A stretch of DNA of 64,000 bases, taken from Virgisporangium ochraceum. Lineage in GTDB: Bacteria; Actinomycetota; Actinomycetes; Mycobacteriales; Micromonosporaceae. Location: contig NZ_BOPH01000108.1 of the NCBI RefSeq assembly GCF_016863655.1, forward strand, positions 62,001 through 126,000. The letters run 5' to 3'. The notes under the pieces were generated by a model. The model did not search any database. It saw only the letters and a program-made list of their open reading frames with translations, and had not been told where the DNA came from. Every line of letters starts with the position of its first letter. The stretch's first letter is position 1. Positions 1 to 8,254 of the stretch are shown here, piece by piece. Made by a program: the position numbers and the translations under genes.

Positions 1-941
1 CGGGCGATCGTCGTGCCGACCTCGGTGGAGCCGTAGTACTCGTAGACCACGGGGCCGAACCAGTCGAGAATGCGGGCCTTGATGTCGCGCGGGCAGGGCG
101 CGGCGCCGTGCAGCACGTACTCCAGGCTGCTGATGTCGTAGCTCTTCCGCACGTCGTCGGGCAGCTGCAGGAGCCGGTAGAAGTGCGTGGGGACCATGCT
201 GGTGCCGGTCACCGCGTGCTGCTGCACCCGGGAGAGGAAGCCTTCCGGGGTCCAGCCGTCCATCAGCACCATCGTTCCGCCGGCGTGCAGCGAGCCCATC
301 GCGGGCGTGATGTTGGCCGAGTGGTACATCGGCGCGGAGACCAGCCACGACGCGAACGCGGGCCGCTCCATGCCGAACTCCTTGAACAGCCACACGTACG
401 TCAGCGCGCCGGTGTCGGCGTCGATGCCGCTGAGCGGGCGCTTGACGCCCTTCGACCGGCCGGTGGTGCCCGAGGTGTACATCATCAGCGACCCGGCCGG
501 GGTCCGCTCCGGGTCGGTGGCGGGCATGCCGTCGGTGAGGTCGGTCAGGTCCTTCCCGTCGACGTACATTCGCACGCCGTCGGGAACGGCCCGTCGCACC
601 TCGCCTTCGACGCGCTCCGACGCGACGACCACCTTCGCGCCGCTGTCCGTGACGATGTACTCGATCTCGGGCGCGGTGAGGTGGTAGTTGAGGGTCACCA
701 GGTACAGGCCGGACTGCATGGCGGCCAGGTACATCGCCACCATGCCGGGGCTGTTGGTCATCACGATCGCGACCGTGTCGCCGACCTCCAGGCCGGCCTT
801 GTGGCGCAGACCGTGCGAGAGGCGGTTGACCTCGGCGAACAGCTCTCCGTAGGAGATGCGCCGGTCGTCGGCCGTGATGATCGCGGTGAGCTCGGGCTCA
901 GCGGCCGCCCACAGCCGGAATCCGGTTCTCGGCTCGCTCAT
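1..941 (-). CDS. Acyl-CoA ligase (AMP-binding), C-terminus outside window
   Basis: The reading frame starts at ATG 941 and runs off the left edge, so about 313 N-terminal residues are visible. It is a member of the ANL adenylating superfamily, which activates a carboxylic acid with ATP and joins it to CoA. The P-loop-like motif MMYTSGTTGRSKG lies at about residues 153-165. The adenylate-binding motif YYGSTEVGTT is close to the cut end, and the C-terminal lysine domain is missing from the window. The gene is divergent from the metallo-hydrolase at 1013, and a TetR-type palindrome sits 18-35 bp upstream of its start, linking it to the catabolic regulon to the right. The substrate cannot be read from the sequence. 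This is the first of three acyl-CoA ligases in the cluster. Confidence 0.9.
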   Translation of the reverse strand, partial: MSEPRTGFRLWAAAEPELTAIITADDRRISYGELFAEVNRLSHGLRHKAGLEVGDTVAIVMTNSPGMVAMYLAAMQSGLYLVTLNYHLTAPEIEYIVTDSGAKVVVASERVEGEVRRAVPDGVRMYVDGKDLTDLTDGMPATDPERTPAGSLMMYTSGTTGRSKGVKRPLSGIDADTGALTYVWLFKEFGMERPAFASWLVSAPMYHSANITPAMGSLHAGGTMVLMDGWTPEGFLSRVQQHAVTGTSMVPTHFYRLLQLPDDVRKSYDISSLEYVLHGAAPCPRDIKARILDWFGPVVYEYYGSTEVGTTIA

Positions 942-958
942 CAGGCTCCTCGACTAGC

Positions 959-976
959 ATTCCGACCATCCGGTAT
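959..976. promoter_or_regulatory. Putative TetR operator, site 1
   Basis: ATTCCGACCATCCGGTAT is an imperfect palindrome with half-sites AT(A/T)CCG and CGGTAT around a 6-bp spacer. It fits the shared pattern CCGAC-N4-(C/A)GGTA also seen at 14726, 20945 and 22145. It lies between the divergent acyl-CoA ligase (start 941) and the metallo-hydrolase (start 1013), so one bound repressor could block both promoters. No experimental support; the assignment rests on motif recurrence. Confidence 0.65.
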
Positions 977-1012
977 GTTGTGTTGCCATCACATTAAGGG
1001 AGGGTCACGACG

Positions 1013-1996
1013 ATGTCCATACCCGCCGGTCGCGCCGTGGACCCCGCGCACGCCGCGAGCTACCGGGCCCGCGAGGTGCACGCCCCGGCCCCGGTCGTCG
1101 ACGGGGTGTGGGCGGTTCCGGTGCCCCTGGCGGGCAGCGCGCTGCGCTCGATCATCGTGTACCTCGTCGCGACCTCCGACGGGCTCGTGCTGATCGACGC
1201 CGGGTACGACCATCCCAGCTGCTGGCGGTCGTTCCAGCAGTCGGTGGCCGACCTGGGCCTGCGCGTCGGAGACATCACCGCGGTCCTGGTGACCCACAAC
1301 CACCCCGACCACGTCGGCTTCGCCGACCGCGTCCGCTCGGAGTCGGGCGCCCGGGTGATGATGGCCCACCTCGACGACTTCGCGGTCATGCACGCGACCC
1401 GCGGCCCGTTCCTCACCCAGCTCAGCGCCGCCCTGGCCTGGACCGGCGCCCCCGCAGACGTCGTGGCGTGGATGTACGACGACGCCGTCGGCGTGGCCGA
1501 GCACCACGAGAACCTGCGCCTCGACCATGCCTTCACCGAGCCCGTGGAGGACCTCCACTTCGGCGACGTCACGATCCGGGCCGTGCACGCGCCCGGTCAC
1601 ACCTACGGCCACACGGTCTTCCACGACACCCGCGGCCTCGTCTTCACCGGCGACACCATGATGGCCGAGGGCCCCACGCAGCTCGCGATCGCCAGCCGCC
1701 CCGACGACGACCCGGCCGGCGACCTCTTCGCCACTCTGGCCCGCATCGGCGACCTCGGGGCCACGATCGCCTGCCCCGCACACCAGTTCCCCTACCGCGA
1801 CGTGGCCGCCCGGGCGGCCGAGCTGGCCGCGTTCCACCGCGCCGAGGTCGAGGCCGTCCGCGAGGTCGCCACCCTGGGAGACACCGCCTGGACCGTCGCC
1901 CGCCGCCTGACGTGGAAGAAGCCCTGGGACGAGCTGGGCCGCGGAACGCGGCGCTTCCACCTGGTCCACACGCTGGCCCTGATGCGCGCGGCGTGA
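1013..1996 (+). CDS. Metallo-beta-lactamase-fold hydrolase
   Basis: This 327-residue protein carries the zinc-binding signature THNHPDH at residues 94-100 (HxHxDH). Later histidines lie in a segment reading APGHTYGH and an aspartate in FTGDTMM, completing a binuclear metal site. The C-terminal part, with the segment TWKKPWDELG, looks like the winged-helix tail found in the LACTB2/thioester-hydrolase-like branch of the family. ATG 1013 is preceded by GGGAGG at a normal distance. No signal peptide is present, so it should act in the cytoplasm. Its place in a CoA-catabolic regulon favours a thioesterase or lactone/ester hydrolase over a beta-lactamase, but this is inference. Site 1 lies 37-54 bp upstream. 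Confidence 0.9.
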   Translation: MSIPAGRAVDPAHAASYRAREVHAPAPVVDGVWAVPVPLAGSALRSIIVYLVATSDGLVLIDAGYDHPSCWRSFQQSVADLGLRVGDITAVLVTHNHPDHVGFADRVRSESGARVMMAHLDDFAVMHATRGPFLTQLSAALAWTGAPADVVAWMYDDAVGVAEHHENLRLDHAFTEPVEDLHFGDVTIRAVHAPGHTYGHTVFHDTRGLVFTGDTMMAEGPTQLAIASRPDDDPAGDLFATLARIGDLGATIACPAHQFPYRDVAARAAELAAFHRAEVEAVREVATLGDTAWTVARRLTWKKPWDELGRGTRRFHLVHTLALMRAA

Positions 1997-2033
1997 CCTA
2001 CCATCGACGTCAGTCTCCGTGAGGGGGTCCGGC

Positions 2034-2651
2034 GTGCGGTTCCCGGGCAGCGACAGTTGGCAGGTCAGCGTGAAAGCCGAGGAGAACCACACCGTCTTCC
2101 CGCTCTGGCTGCGTGACGTCGAGGCGGTCGACGTGCCACCGTCGCCGCTGGTGCCGGGCCCGCTCGACGTGAACGACCTGCCGCCACCGGCCGGCGAGCC
2201 CCACGACCCGCGCCTGGGTGCCGAGTGGCTGGCGTGGTGGGAGTCGATCGTGCTGACGCATCCGACGTCACCGGTGCCGCCCGACGACGACGTGGAGCCG
2301 GCCTACGACACGCCCGACCCGCTCGGCCTGGCCCGGCTGCCGGCGCTGCGCCCGCACGTGGCCCGGCGCTGGCCGGAGTTCCTGGAGTGGCAGCTCGCCC
2401 ACCGCCGCGCGCACGGCACGTACACCGACCGGCGGCCGCCCGGCGACGGGCGGATCGGCGAGGTGGTCCGCGAGGTCGAGGCGGAGCTGGGTCGGCGGGC
2501 CGCGCCGTTCCACCTGACGTTCACCCTCCTGCAGGTGCGCGACGACCGCATCCTCACCGTGGAGCCGGGCCGTTTCCTGGTTCCCGAGCGCGTTATCCGG
2601 AGCGCCGGATGGCCGGACTGGCTGCGCGCCGAGGTCAGGAAGGTGGCGTAG
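2034..2651 (+). CDS. Hypothetical protein, 205 residues
   Basis: I do not recognise this family. The GTG at 2034 is preferred because GAGGGGG lies 6 bp upstream; the in-frame GTG at 2019 has no such site. The product is soluble and proline- and tryptophan-rich in its first half (WLAWWESI). It ends in a more regular segment, HLTFTLLQVRDDRIL, followed by a second short block with FLVPERVIRS. No signal peptide or membrane segment is visible. The gene follows the metallo-hydrolase by 37 bp. It overlaps the convergent acyl-CoA ligase at 2635 by 17 bp at their 3' ends, as tightly packed real genes often do. It may be co-transcribed with the metallo-hydrolase; function unknown. Confidence 0.75.
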   Translation: MRFPGSDSWQVSVKAEENHTVFPLWLRDVEAVDVPPSPLVPGPLDVNDLPPPAGEPHDPRLGAEWLAWWESIVLTHPTSPVPPDDDVEPAYDTPDPLGLARLPALRPHVARRWPEFLEWQLAHRRAHGTYTDRRPPGDGRIGEVVREVEAELGRRAAPFHLTFTLLQVRDDRILTVEPGRFLVPERVIRSAGWPDWLRAEVRKVA

Positions 2652-4185
2652 CGGGCTCGTACGTCCAGTCGGGGGTCAGCGTGGGGCGCAGCGTCCGCAG
2701 CTCGCGCTTGAGCACCTTGCCCGACGGGTTCGTGGGGAGCTCCGCCACCAGGTAGAGCTCCTTGGGCACCTTGAACTTCCCGAGCCGCTGCCGGGCGTGC
2801 TCGATCAACGACTCCGCCGTCAGGCCGGGACGGCCGATCACGAACGCGGCCGGAACCTCCTGCCACCTCGGGTGCGGGGCGGCCACCACCGACGCGGCCA
2901 GCACCAGCGGGTGGTCGGCGAGCACGTTCTCGATCTCCGCGCTCGACATGTTCTCGCCGCCGCTACGGATCATGTCCTTGAGCCGGTCGCGGATGTAGAG
3001 GTAGCCGTCGGCGTCGAAGGCGCCGATGTCGCCGGTGTGGAACCAGCCGTCGCGGAACGAGAACGCCGTGGCCTCCGGGTCGTCGAGATAGCCCGGGCTG
3101 ACCTTCGGGCCGCGGGCCACGACCTCGCCGTTCTCCCCCACCGGCACGTCGTTGCCGTCCGGGTCCACGACCCGCACCCGCACCCAGGGCACCGGGATGC
3201 CGACCGAGCCCTGCTTCGACTCCATGTGCGCGCGGTCGAGGTAGGTCAGGCCGCTGCACGTCTCGGTCAGGCCGTAGCCCTCGATCAGGCGGGCCCGCGG
3301 GAAGAGCCCGCGCGCGACGGCGAACAGCGCCGACGTCACCTGCGAGTAGATGAGCCACCGCACCGACGTCAGGTCGGCCGCGGTGCGCTCGGACTCGCGG
3401 CGCACCATGTCGAGCATCGTCGCGGCCATCACCATGCCGACGATGCGCTCGTCCTCGACGGCCCGCAGCACCGCGGCCGGGTCGAACCGGCGTTGCAGCA
3501 CCATGCACCCGCCGACGTGCCAGATGCCGTAGCCCGGCAGGTCGGTGCCGCCGACGTGGTACAGCGGCGCGAAGTTGAGGATCCGGTCGCCGGCACGCAG
3601 TCCCAGCTCGACGATCTGGGCGTGCATGTTCATGTTCGCGTTGCCGTGGGTCAGCATCACGCCCTTGGGCAGGCTCGTGGTGCCGCTCGTGTAGATGATC
3701 CGCTGCAACGCGTCGTCGTCGAGGTCCGCGTCACGTACGCGTTCGCCGCGGTGCTCCTCGACCAGCGCGCGCAGATCGGTCCAGCCGTCCATCGGTTCCA
3801 GGGCGAACCGGGTGAGGGTCAGGTCGGCGGTCGCGGCCGTCGTCAGGTCGGCGAACTCGGGGACCGTCGCCACCGCGCGGACCCCGGCGTGGCCGATCAG
3901 GTAGCCGAGCTCGCCCGGCGTGAGGCGGTAGTTCAACGGGACGAACACCGCGCCGAGCTTCGACAGCGCCAGCGACAGGATGAGGAACTCGGGGACGTTG
4001 TTGGCGACGATCGCCACCCGGTCGTCGCGCCCGATCCCGTACGTCACAAGGCCCGCGGCCAACGCGTTGACTTCCTCGTCGAGCTGCCGGTGGGTCCAGC
4101 GGCGCTCCTCGAAGACGAGCGCGTCGTCGTCGGCGAACCGCAGCGCGTTGCCGGCGAGCATCGCCGCGATGTTCGCCGTCGTCAT
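2635..4185 (-). CDS. Acyl-CoA ligase (FadD-like), last gene of catabolic operon
   Basis: A 516-residue ANL-family ligase, full length for the family. The visible motifs are YTSGTTSLPKG (about residues 165-175), YGLTETC for adenylate binding, GWFHTGD in the hinge, GGENMSSAEIE, and PSGKVLKREL with the catalytic C-terminal lysine. It should convert a free acid to its acyl-CoA through an acyl-AMP. ATG 4185 overlaps the stop of the upstream ligase by ATGA, so the two are probably translationally coupled. It is the last gene of the long operon that starts at 14653. Two dissimilar ligases side by side suggest that two different intermediates, or the starter acid plus a side-chain product, are activated. 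Confidence 0.95.
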   Translation of the reverse strand: MTTANIAAMLAGNALRFADDDALVFEERRWTHRQLDEEVNALAAGLVTYGIGRDDRVAIVANNVPEFLILSLALSKLGAVFVPLNYRLTPGELGYLIGHAGVRAVATVPEFADLTTAATADLTLTRFALEPMDGWTDLRALVEEHRGERVRDADLDDDALQRIIYTSGTTSLPKGVMLTHGNANMNMHAQIVELGLRAGDRILNFAPLYHVGGTDLPGYGIWHVGGCMVLQRRFDPAAVLRAVEDERIVGMVMAATMLDMVRRESERTAADLTSVRWLIYSQVTSALFAVARGLFPRARLIEGYGLTETCSGLTYLDRAHMESKQGSVGIPVPWVRVRVVDPDGNDVPVGENGEVVARGPKVSPGYLDDPEATAFSFRDGWFHTGDIGAFDADGYLYIRDRLKDMIRSGGENMSSAEIENVLADHPLVLAASVVAAPHPRWQEVPAAFVIGRPGLTAESLIEHARQRLGKFKVPKELYLVAELPTNPSGKVLKRELRTLRPTLTPDWTYEPATPPS

Positions 4186-5687
4186 AGCTCGCGCAGTCCT
4201 CTCTTCAGCACCTTGCCGGAGTCGTTGCGCGGCAACGAGTCCACCACGTCGACGTACTTCGGCACCTTGAACCTGGCCAGGTTCGCCAGGCAGTGCTCGC
4301 GGATGTCCTCGCCCGTCGCCGTGCTGCCGGCCCTGAGGATGACGAACGCCTTCGGCACCTCGTCCCACCGCGGGTCGGGCACGCCGATGACGGCGACCTC
4401 GGCCACGTCGGGGTGCTGGGCGATGACCCGCTCGATCTCGGCGCCGGTCACGTTCTCCCCGCCCGACTTGATGAGGTCGACCCGGCGGTCGACGAACCAG
4501 AGGTAGCCGTCCTCGTCGACGCGGCACACGTCGCCGGTGAGGAACCAGCCGTCGCGCCGGGTGCGCTTGTTGGTCTCGTCGTCGTTCCAGTAGCCGGGCG
4601 AGATCTTCGCGCCGCGGACGATCAGCTCGCCCTCGACGTTCGGTGGGACCGGTGCGAAGCTCTCGTCGACGATGCGGATGCTCACCCCGGGGAACGGCGC
4701 ACCGAGCGCGCCGATCTTCGACTCCTCGTGCGCGGCGTCCATGTACACGATGCCGTTGCACAGCTCGGTCATCCCGAACGTGTCGATCAGCCGCACGTGC
4801 GGCAGCGCCGCCTTCACCTGCCGCCGCACCGTCGGCGCGACGCCGGCGAACAGCAGGTACCGCAGCGTCGACAGGTCCGGTGCCGGGTCGAGCGCGAGCA
4901 TGCCGAACAGGATCTGCGCGGCCAGCACCATCCCGGTGATGCGCTCCTCCCGGGCGATCCGGGCGATGTCGTCGGCCTTGAACGTCGGCGTCAGCACCAT
5001 CGTGGCGCCGGCGACGAAGATGGCGAGGCCGGGCGCCTCCAGCCCGCTCACGTGGAACAGCGGCGCGGAGACCAGGATCCGGTCGTCCTGCGTCAGCTCC
5101 AGCTCCAGCACCTGCGCGAGGTGGTTCGCGGCCAGGTTCCCGCAGGTGTGCACCACCCCCTTCGGGTGCGCGGTGGTGCCGGAGGTGTAGAGCAGCCGGT
5201 GGACGTCGTCGGGCCCCTTCAGCACGTCGTCGACGCGCACGCCCGGCGCCTGCACCTCCAGCAGGTCGCGCAGGCCGCGGGCGCCGTTGATCCGCACGGA
5301 CCCGTTGGCGACGACGATCCGGAGCCCGGTCCTGGCCACGAGCGCGGTGGCGTCGTCGGCGAAGTCGTCGTCGTAGAGCAGGCACGTGATGCCGGCCTGG
5401 TCGATGACGTAGGCCTGCTCGTTCGCGTGCAGCCGCCAGTTCAACGGCACCGAGATCGCACCGATGCGGGCCAGCGCCAGCAGTTCCAGGACGTAGGTGG
5501 CGGTGTTGCGGCCGAGCACCCCGACCAGCTGTCCCCCGTGGACACCCGCGGCGAGGAGCGCGGCCGCGTGCCGGTCGACGTCGGTGTCGAGTTCGGCGTA
5601 GGTCCAGCGGTGCGCGCCGTCGACGAGCGCCTCGCGGTCGGCCCGCCGCAACGCCTGCCGCCGCAGGTGTTCCGAGAAGTTGCTCAC
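4182..5687 (-). CDS. Acyl-CoA ligase (FadD-like), second copy
   Basis: A 501-residue ANL-family ligase. The motifs seen are LLYTSGTTAHPKGV, FGMTELCNG, GWFLTGD, GGENVTGAEIE and NDSGKVLKRGL, with the C-terminal catalytic lysine. GTG 5687 is chosen as start because it overlaps the stop of the upstream VOC gene as GTGA; the frame stays open far upstream but has no family similarity there. It differs clearly from the ligase at 2635, so this is not a recent duplication. Substrate unknown. It belongs to the operon expressed from upstream of 14653. Confidence 0.95.
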   Translation of the reverse strand: MSNFSEHLRRQALRRADREALVDGAHRWTYAELDTDVDRHAAALLAAGVHGGQLVGVLGRNTATYVLELLALARIGAISVPLNWRLHANEQAYVIDQAGITCLLYDDDFADDATALVARTGLRIVVANGSVRINGARGLRDLLEVQAPGVRVDDVLKGPDDVHRLLYTSGTTAHPKGVVHTCGNLAANHLAQVLELELTQDDRILVSAPLFHVSGLEAPGLAIFVAGATMVLTPTFKADDIARIAREERITGMVLAAQILFGMLALDPAPDLSTLRYLLFAGVAPTVRRQVKAALPHVRLIDTFGMTELCNGIVYMDAAHEESKIGALGAPFPGVSIRIVDESFAPVPPNVEGELIVRGAKISPGYWNDDETNKRTRRDGWFLTGDVCRVDEDGYLWFVDRRVDLIKSGGENVTGAEIERVIAQHPDVAEVAVIGVPDPRWDEVPKAFVILRAGSTATGEDIREHCLANLARFKVPKYVDVVDSLPRNDSGKVLKRGLREL

Positions 5688-6175
5688 GCGTTCTCCCGCC
5701 GGTATTTCAGGATCTCCTCCCGCGTCGGCAGCGCCACGAACTCGAGGAGGTTGCCGTCGAGGTCGCGGCACGCGAACGCGGTGATGTAGCCGTAGTTCTC
5801 CAGCAGCACCCGGTTGGGCCGGGTCAGGCACTCGGCGCCGAGCGACGAGACCCGGTCGTACAGCTCGTCCATCTCCTCGACGGGCACCTGGAAGCTGAGC
5901 AGGAACGTGCCCAGCTCGAGGTGGCCGGCGGTGGCCGTGCGCCGCTTCTGGCCGTTCCACTCGATGAGCTCGAGCTGGCCGATCTGCGTCGGCCCCTGCA
6001 GGTACTGCACCTTGCCGGTGGTGCCTTCGGGCAGGCCGAGGGAGACCTCGATGCCGGGACCGGCGACGTCGCTGCGCAGCGTCTTCCGGTAGCCCAGCGC
6101 CTTCTCGTAGAAGTCGGCCGCCTTGTCCACATCGGACACCGTCATCGCCACGTGGTGTACTTCGCTGACCGGCAT
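5684..6175 (-). CDS. VOC-superfamily protein (glyoxalase / epimerase-like)
   Basis: A 163-residue single VOC module pair. The N-terminal beta strand HHVAMTVSDVDKAADFYEK and the C-terminal GNLLEFV segment are typical of the fold, with potential metal ligands at His in HHVAM and Glu in NLLEF. Family members include methylmalonyl-CoA epimerase, glyoxalase I and extradiol dioxygenases. The size and pattern are closest to the epimerase/lyase type, but no specific reaction can be assigned. It overlaps the next ligase by 4 bp and is 1 bp away from the SDR gene, so it is firmly inside the operon. It may act on a CoA-bound or ring-derived intermediate. Confidence 0.85.
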   Translation of the reverse strand: MPVSEVHHVAMTVSDVDKAADFYEKALGYRKTLRSDVAGPGIEVSLGLPEGTTGKVQYLQGPTQIGQLELIEWNGQKRRTATAGHLELGTFLLSFQVPVEEMDELYDRVSSLGAECLTRPNRVLLENYGYITAFACRDLDGNLLEFVALPTREEILKYRRENA

Positions 6176-7081
6176 CTACGCGTCTCCTCCGGTGAGGACC
6201 TTCTGGATGAGCCCGACCTCGTCCATGCCGCTCTCGGGAACGATGAAGTCGTCGAGGCCGGTGATGTCGCCGATGGCGTCGGCGATCGCGTCGGGCGTGG
6301 TCGGCTCGCGCCCGCCGTACCAGCCCGGTGTGACGCCGAGGAAGATGCGACCGACCCGGCCGCCGCCCGCGGTGAGGATGTGCTTGTTCAGCGTGCACCG
6401 CTCGCTGGCCAGGAACGTCGCGACCGCCGCAACGTGCCGCGGGTCGAACCGCTCCGCCAGGTCGCCGAGCAGCCCGTCGGTCATGCGGGTCGCGGCCGTC
6501 GGCGCGAGCGCGTTGACGAGGATGCCGCGCCGTGCCCCCTCCAGCGCGAGCACGTTCATCAGCCCGATCAACCCGGTCTTCGCCGCGCCGTAGTTCGCCT
6601 GACCGAACGTGCCGAACAGCCCCGACGACGAACTGGTGAGCACGATCCGCCCGTAGCCGCGCTCGACCAGGTGCGGCCACGCCGGGCGGAGCACGTTGAA
6701 CGCGCCGAGCAGGTGCACGTCGACGACCTTCGTCACGTCGTCGTCGGTCATCTTGGCCAGGGTCCGGTCGCGGAGGATGCCGGCATTGTGGATGACCGCG
6801 TCCAGTTGTCCGAAGGAGTCGATCGCCTTCTGTACCAACGCGGCGCCACCGGACGCGGTGGCGACCGAGTCGGTGGAGGCGACGGCCGTGCCGCCGGCCG
6901 ACCCGATCTCGTCGACCACCGCCTGCGCCGCACCACCGGAACCGCTGCCGTCGAGCTCGCCCCCGAGGTCGTTCACCACGACCCGCGCGCCGTGCGCCGC
7001 CAGCGACAGGGCGTGCGCGCGCCCGATCCCGTTGCCGGCGCCCGTCACGATGACGACCCGGCCGTCGAAAGAAACACTCAT
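6176..7081 (-). CDS. SDR-family 3-hydroxyacyl-CoA dehydrogenase-like protein
   Basis: A 301-residue short-chain dehydrogenase. The NAD-binding TGAGNGIG is at residues 13-20 and NDLGG follows the second beta strand. The active site shows the NAG motif (HNAGILRD), a serine stretch LTSSSSG, and the YGAAK catalytic Tyr/Lys pair. NDLGG and the extended C-terminus with FLGVTPGWYGG are typical of the dehydrogenase domain of multifunctional enzyme 2 (17-beta-HSD type 4 branch). A 3-hydroxyacyl-CoA oxidation in a beta-oxidation-like cycle is therefore the best guess. ATG 7081 overlaps the thiolase stop by ATGA. Together with the thiolase and hydratases it makes a near-complete beta-oxidation set. Confidence 0.92.
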   Translation of the reverse strand: MSVSFDGRVVIVTGAGNGIGRAHALSLAAHGARVVVNDLGGELDGSGSGGAAQAVVDEIGSAGGTAVASTDSVATASGGAALVQKAIDSFGQLDAVIHNAGILRDRTLAKMTDDDVTKVVDVHLLGAFNVLRPAWPHLVERGYGRIVLTSSSSGLFGTFGQANYGAAKTGLIGLMNVLALEGARRGILVNALAPTAATRMTDGLLGDLAERFDPRHVAAVATFLASERCTLNKHILTAGGGRVGRIFLGVTPGWYGGREPTTPDAIADAIGDITGLDDFIVPESGMDEVGLIQKVLTGGDA

Positions 7082-8250
7082 TGCTGTGAGCTCCCCAGTA
7101 CCGCCACGAACGCCACGCACGAACCCGGTTGGCCGCCGAGGTTCTGGGCCACGGCCAGCGTCGCGTCCGGCACCTGCCGGTCGCCGGCCTCGCCGCGCAG
7201 CTGGGTGAAGCACTCGAACATCATGCGCAGCCCGGTGGCGCCGATCGGGTGGCCGAAGGACTTCAGTCCCCCGTCGGTGTTCACCGGCAGCGCGCCGTCG
7301 AGGTCGTACCGGCCGTCGAGGATGTCGCGCCAGGCCTTGCCGCGCGCGGAGAACCCGAGGTCCTCCATCAGCACCACCTCGGTCGGGGTGAAGCAGTCGT
7401 GCACCTCGGCCAGCGAGATCTGCGTGGCCGGGTCGGTGACGCCGGCCTGCTCGTAGGCCGTCGCCGCGGCGGCGACCACCTCGGGGAACGTCGTGAAGTC
7501 GTAGCCGTCGGTCGCGAGCCCCTCCCCGGAGCCGGCGACGAAGCCCATGCCGCGCAGGAACACCGGCTTGTCGGTGTACCTGTACGCGTCCTCGGCCCGC
7601 ACCAGGATCGCCGCCGCCGCGCCATCGGAGACGCCTGAGCAGTCCATCACGCCCAGCGGTCCCGCGATCTTCGGTGACCGTTCGACGGTCTCGGCCGACA
7701 CCGCCTTGCGGAACTGGGCCCGGTCGTTGCGGGCGCCGTTCGCGTGGTTCTTCACCGCGACGTGCGTGAGCGCGCTGCGCATCTCGCGCGCGTCGACGCC
7801 GTGCGCCTCCTGGTAGGCCGGCGCCAGCAAGGAGAAGCCGGCCGGCGCGGTCCAGTCGACGGCGGTGCCGTCGTCGGGCGGGTACACCGCCGACAGGCCG
7901 GAGAACGACGAGTCCTTGAGCTTCTCGACGCCGGTGGCCATCACCATGTCGTAGGCGCCCGACGCGACGGCGTACGCCGCGTTGCGGAACGCCTCCGAGC
8001 CGGTGGCGCAGTAGTTCTCCACCCGGGTCACCGGCTTGCCCTTGAGCCGCAACGGACGCGCGAGCGTCTGCCCCGACATGCCCGACCCCTGCGTGCCGAC
8101 CCAGAACGCGTCGACGTCGTCCAGCGTGATCCCCGGAACCGACGACACGCACTCGGTGACCGCGTCGACGAGCAGGTCGTCGGCGGAGGACGCCCAGTGG
8201 TCGCGGAACGGGGTGCAGCCCATCGCGACGATCGCGACGTCGTGGGCCAT
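7078..8250 (-). CDS. Thiolase (SCP2-type acetyl-CoA acetyltransferase family)
   Basis: A 390-residue thiolase. The nucleophilic cysteine lies in NYCATGSEA (about Cys81), the active-site histidine in FGHPIGATG, and the C-terminal stretch GGQPGSCVAF closes the fold. It belongs to the non-decarboxylating SCP2/lipid-transfer thiolase branch, which in actinobacteria and archaea often works with a DUF35 partner. ATG 8250 is preferred; an in-frame ATG at 8265 would overlap the upstream gene. It lies 4 bp downstream of the fused HMGS-DUF35 gene, strongly suggesting one complex. The expected reaction is thiolytic, or retro-aldol/Claisen-type, cleavage of a beta-keto or beta-hydroxy acyl-CoA. Confidence 0.93.
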   Translation of the reverse strand: MAHDVAIVAMGCTPFRDHWASSADDLLVDAVTECVSSVPGITLDDVDAFWVGTQGSGMSGQTLARPLRLKGKPVTRVENYCATGSEAFRNAAYAVASGAYDMVMATGVEKLKDSSFSGLSAVYPPDDGTAVDWTAPAGFSLLAPAYQEAHGVDAREMRSALTHVAVKNHANGARNDRAQFRKAVSAETVERSPKIAGPLGVMDCSGVSDGAAAAILVRAEDAYRYTDKPVFLRGMGFVAGSGEGLATDGYDFTTFPEVVAAAATAYEQAGVTDPATQISLAEVHDCFTPTEVVLMEDLGFSARGKAWRDILDGRYDLDGALPVNTDGGLKSFGHPIGATGLRMMFECFTQLRGEAGDRQVPDATLAVAQNLGGQPGSCVAFVAVLGSSQQ

Positions 8251-8254
8251 GCGC

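Noticed and set aside
4182..6680. An 832-codon minus-strand frame suggesting a large fusion with the acyl-CoA ligase
   Set aside because: The extra N-terminal part is the out-of-frame shadow of the VOC and SDR genes. The ligase starts at GTG 5687, overlapping the VOC stop.
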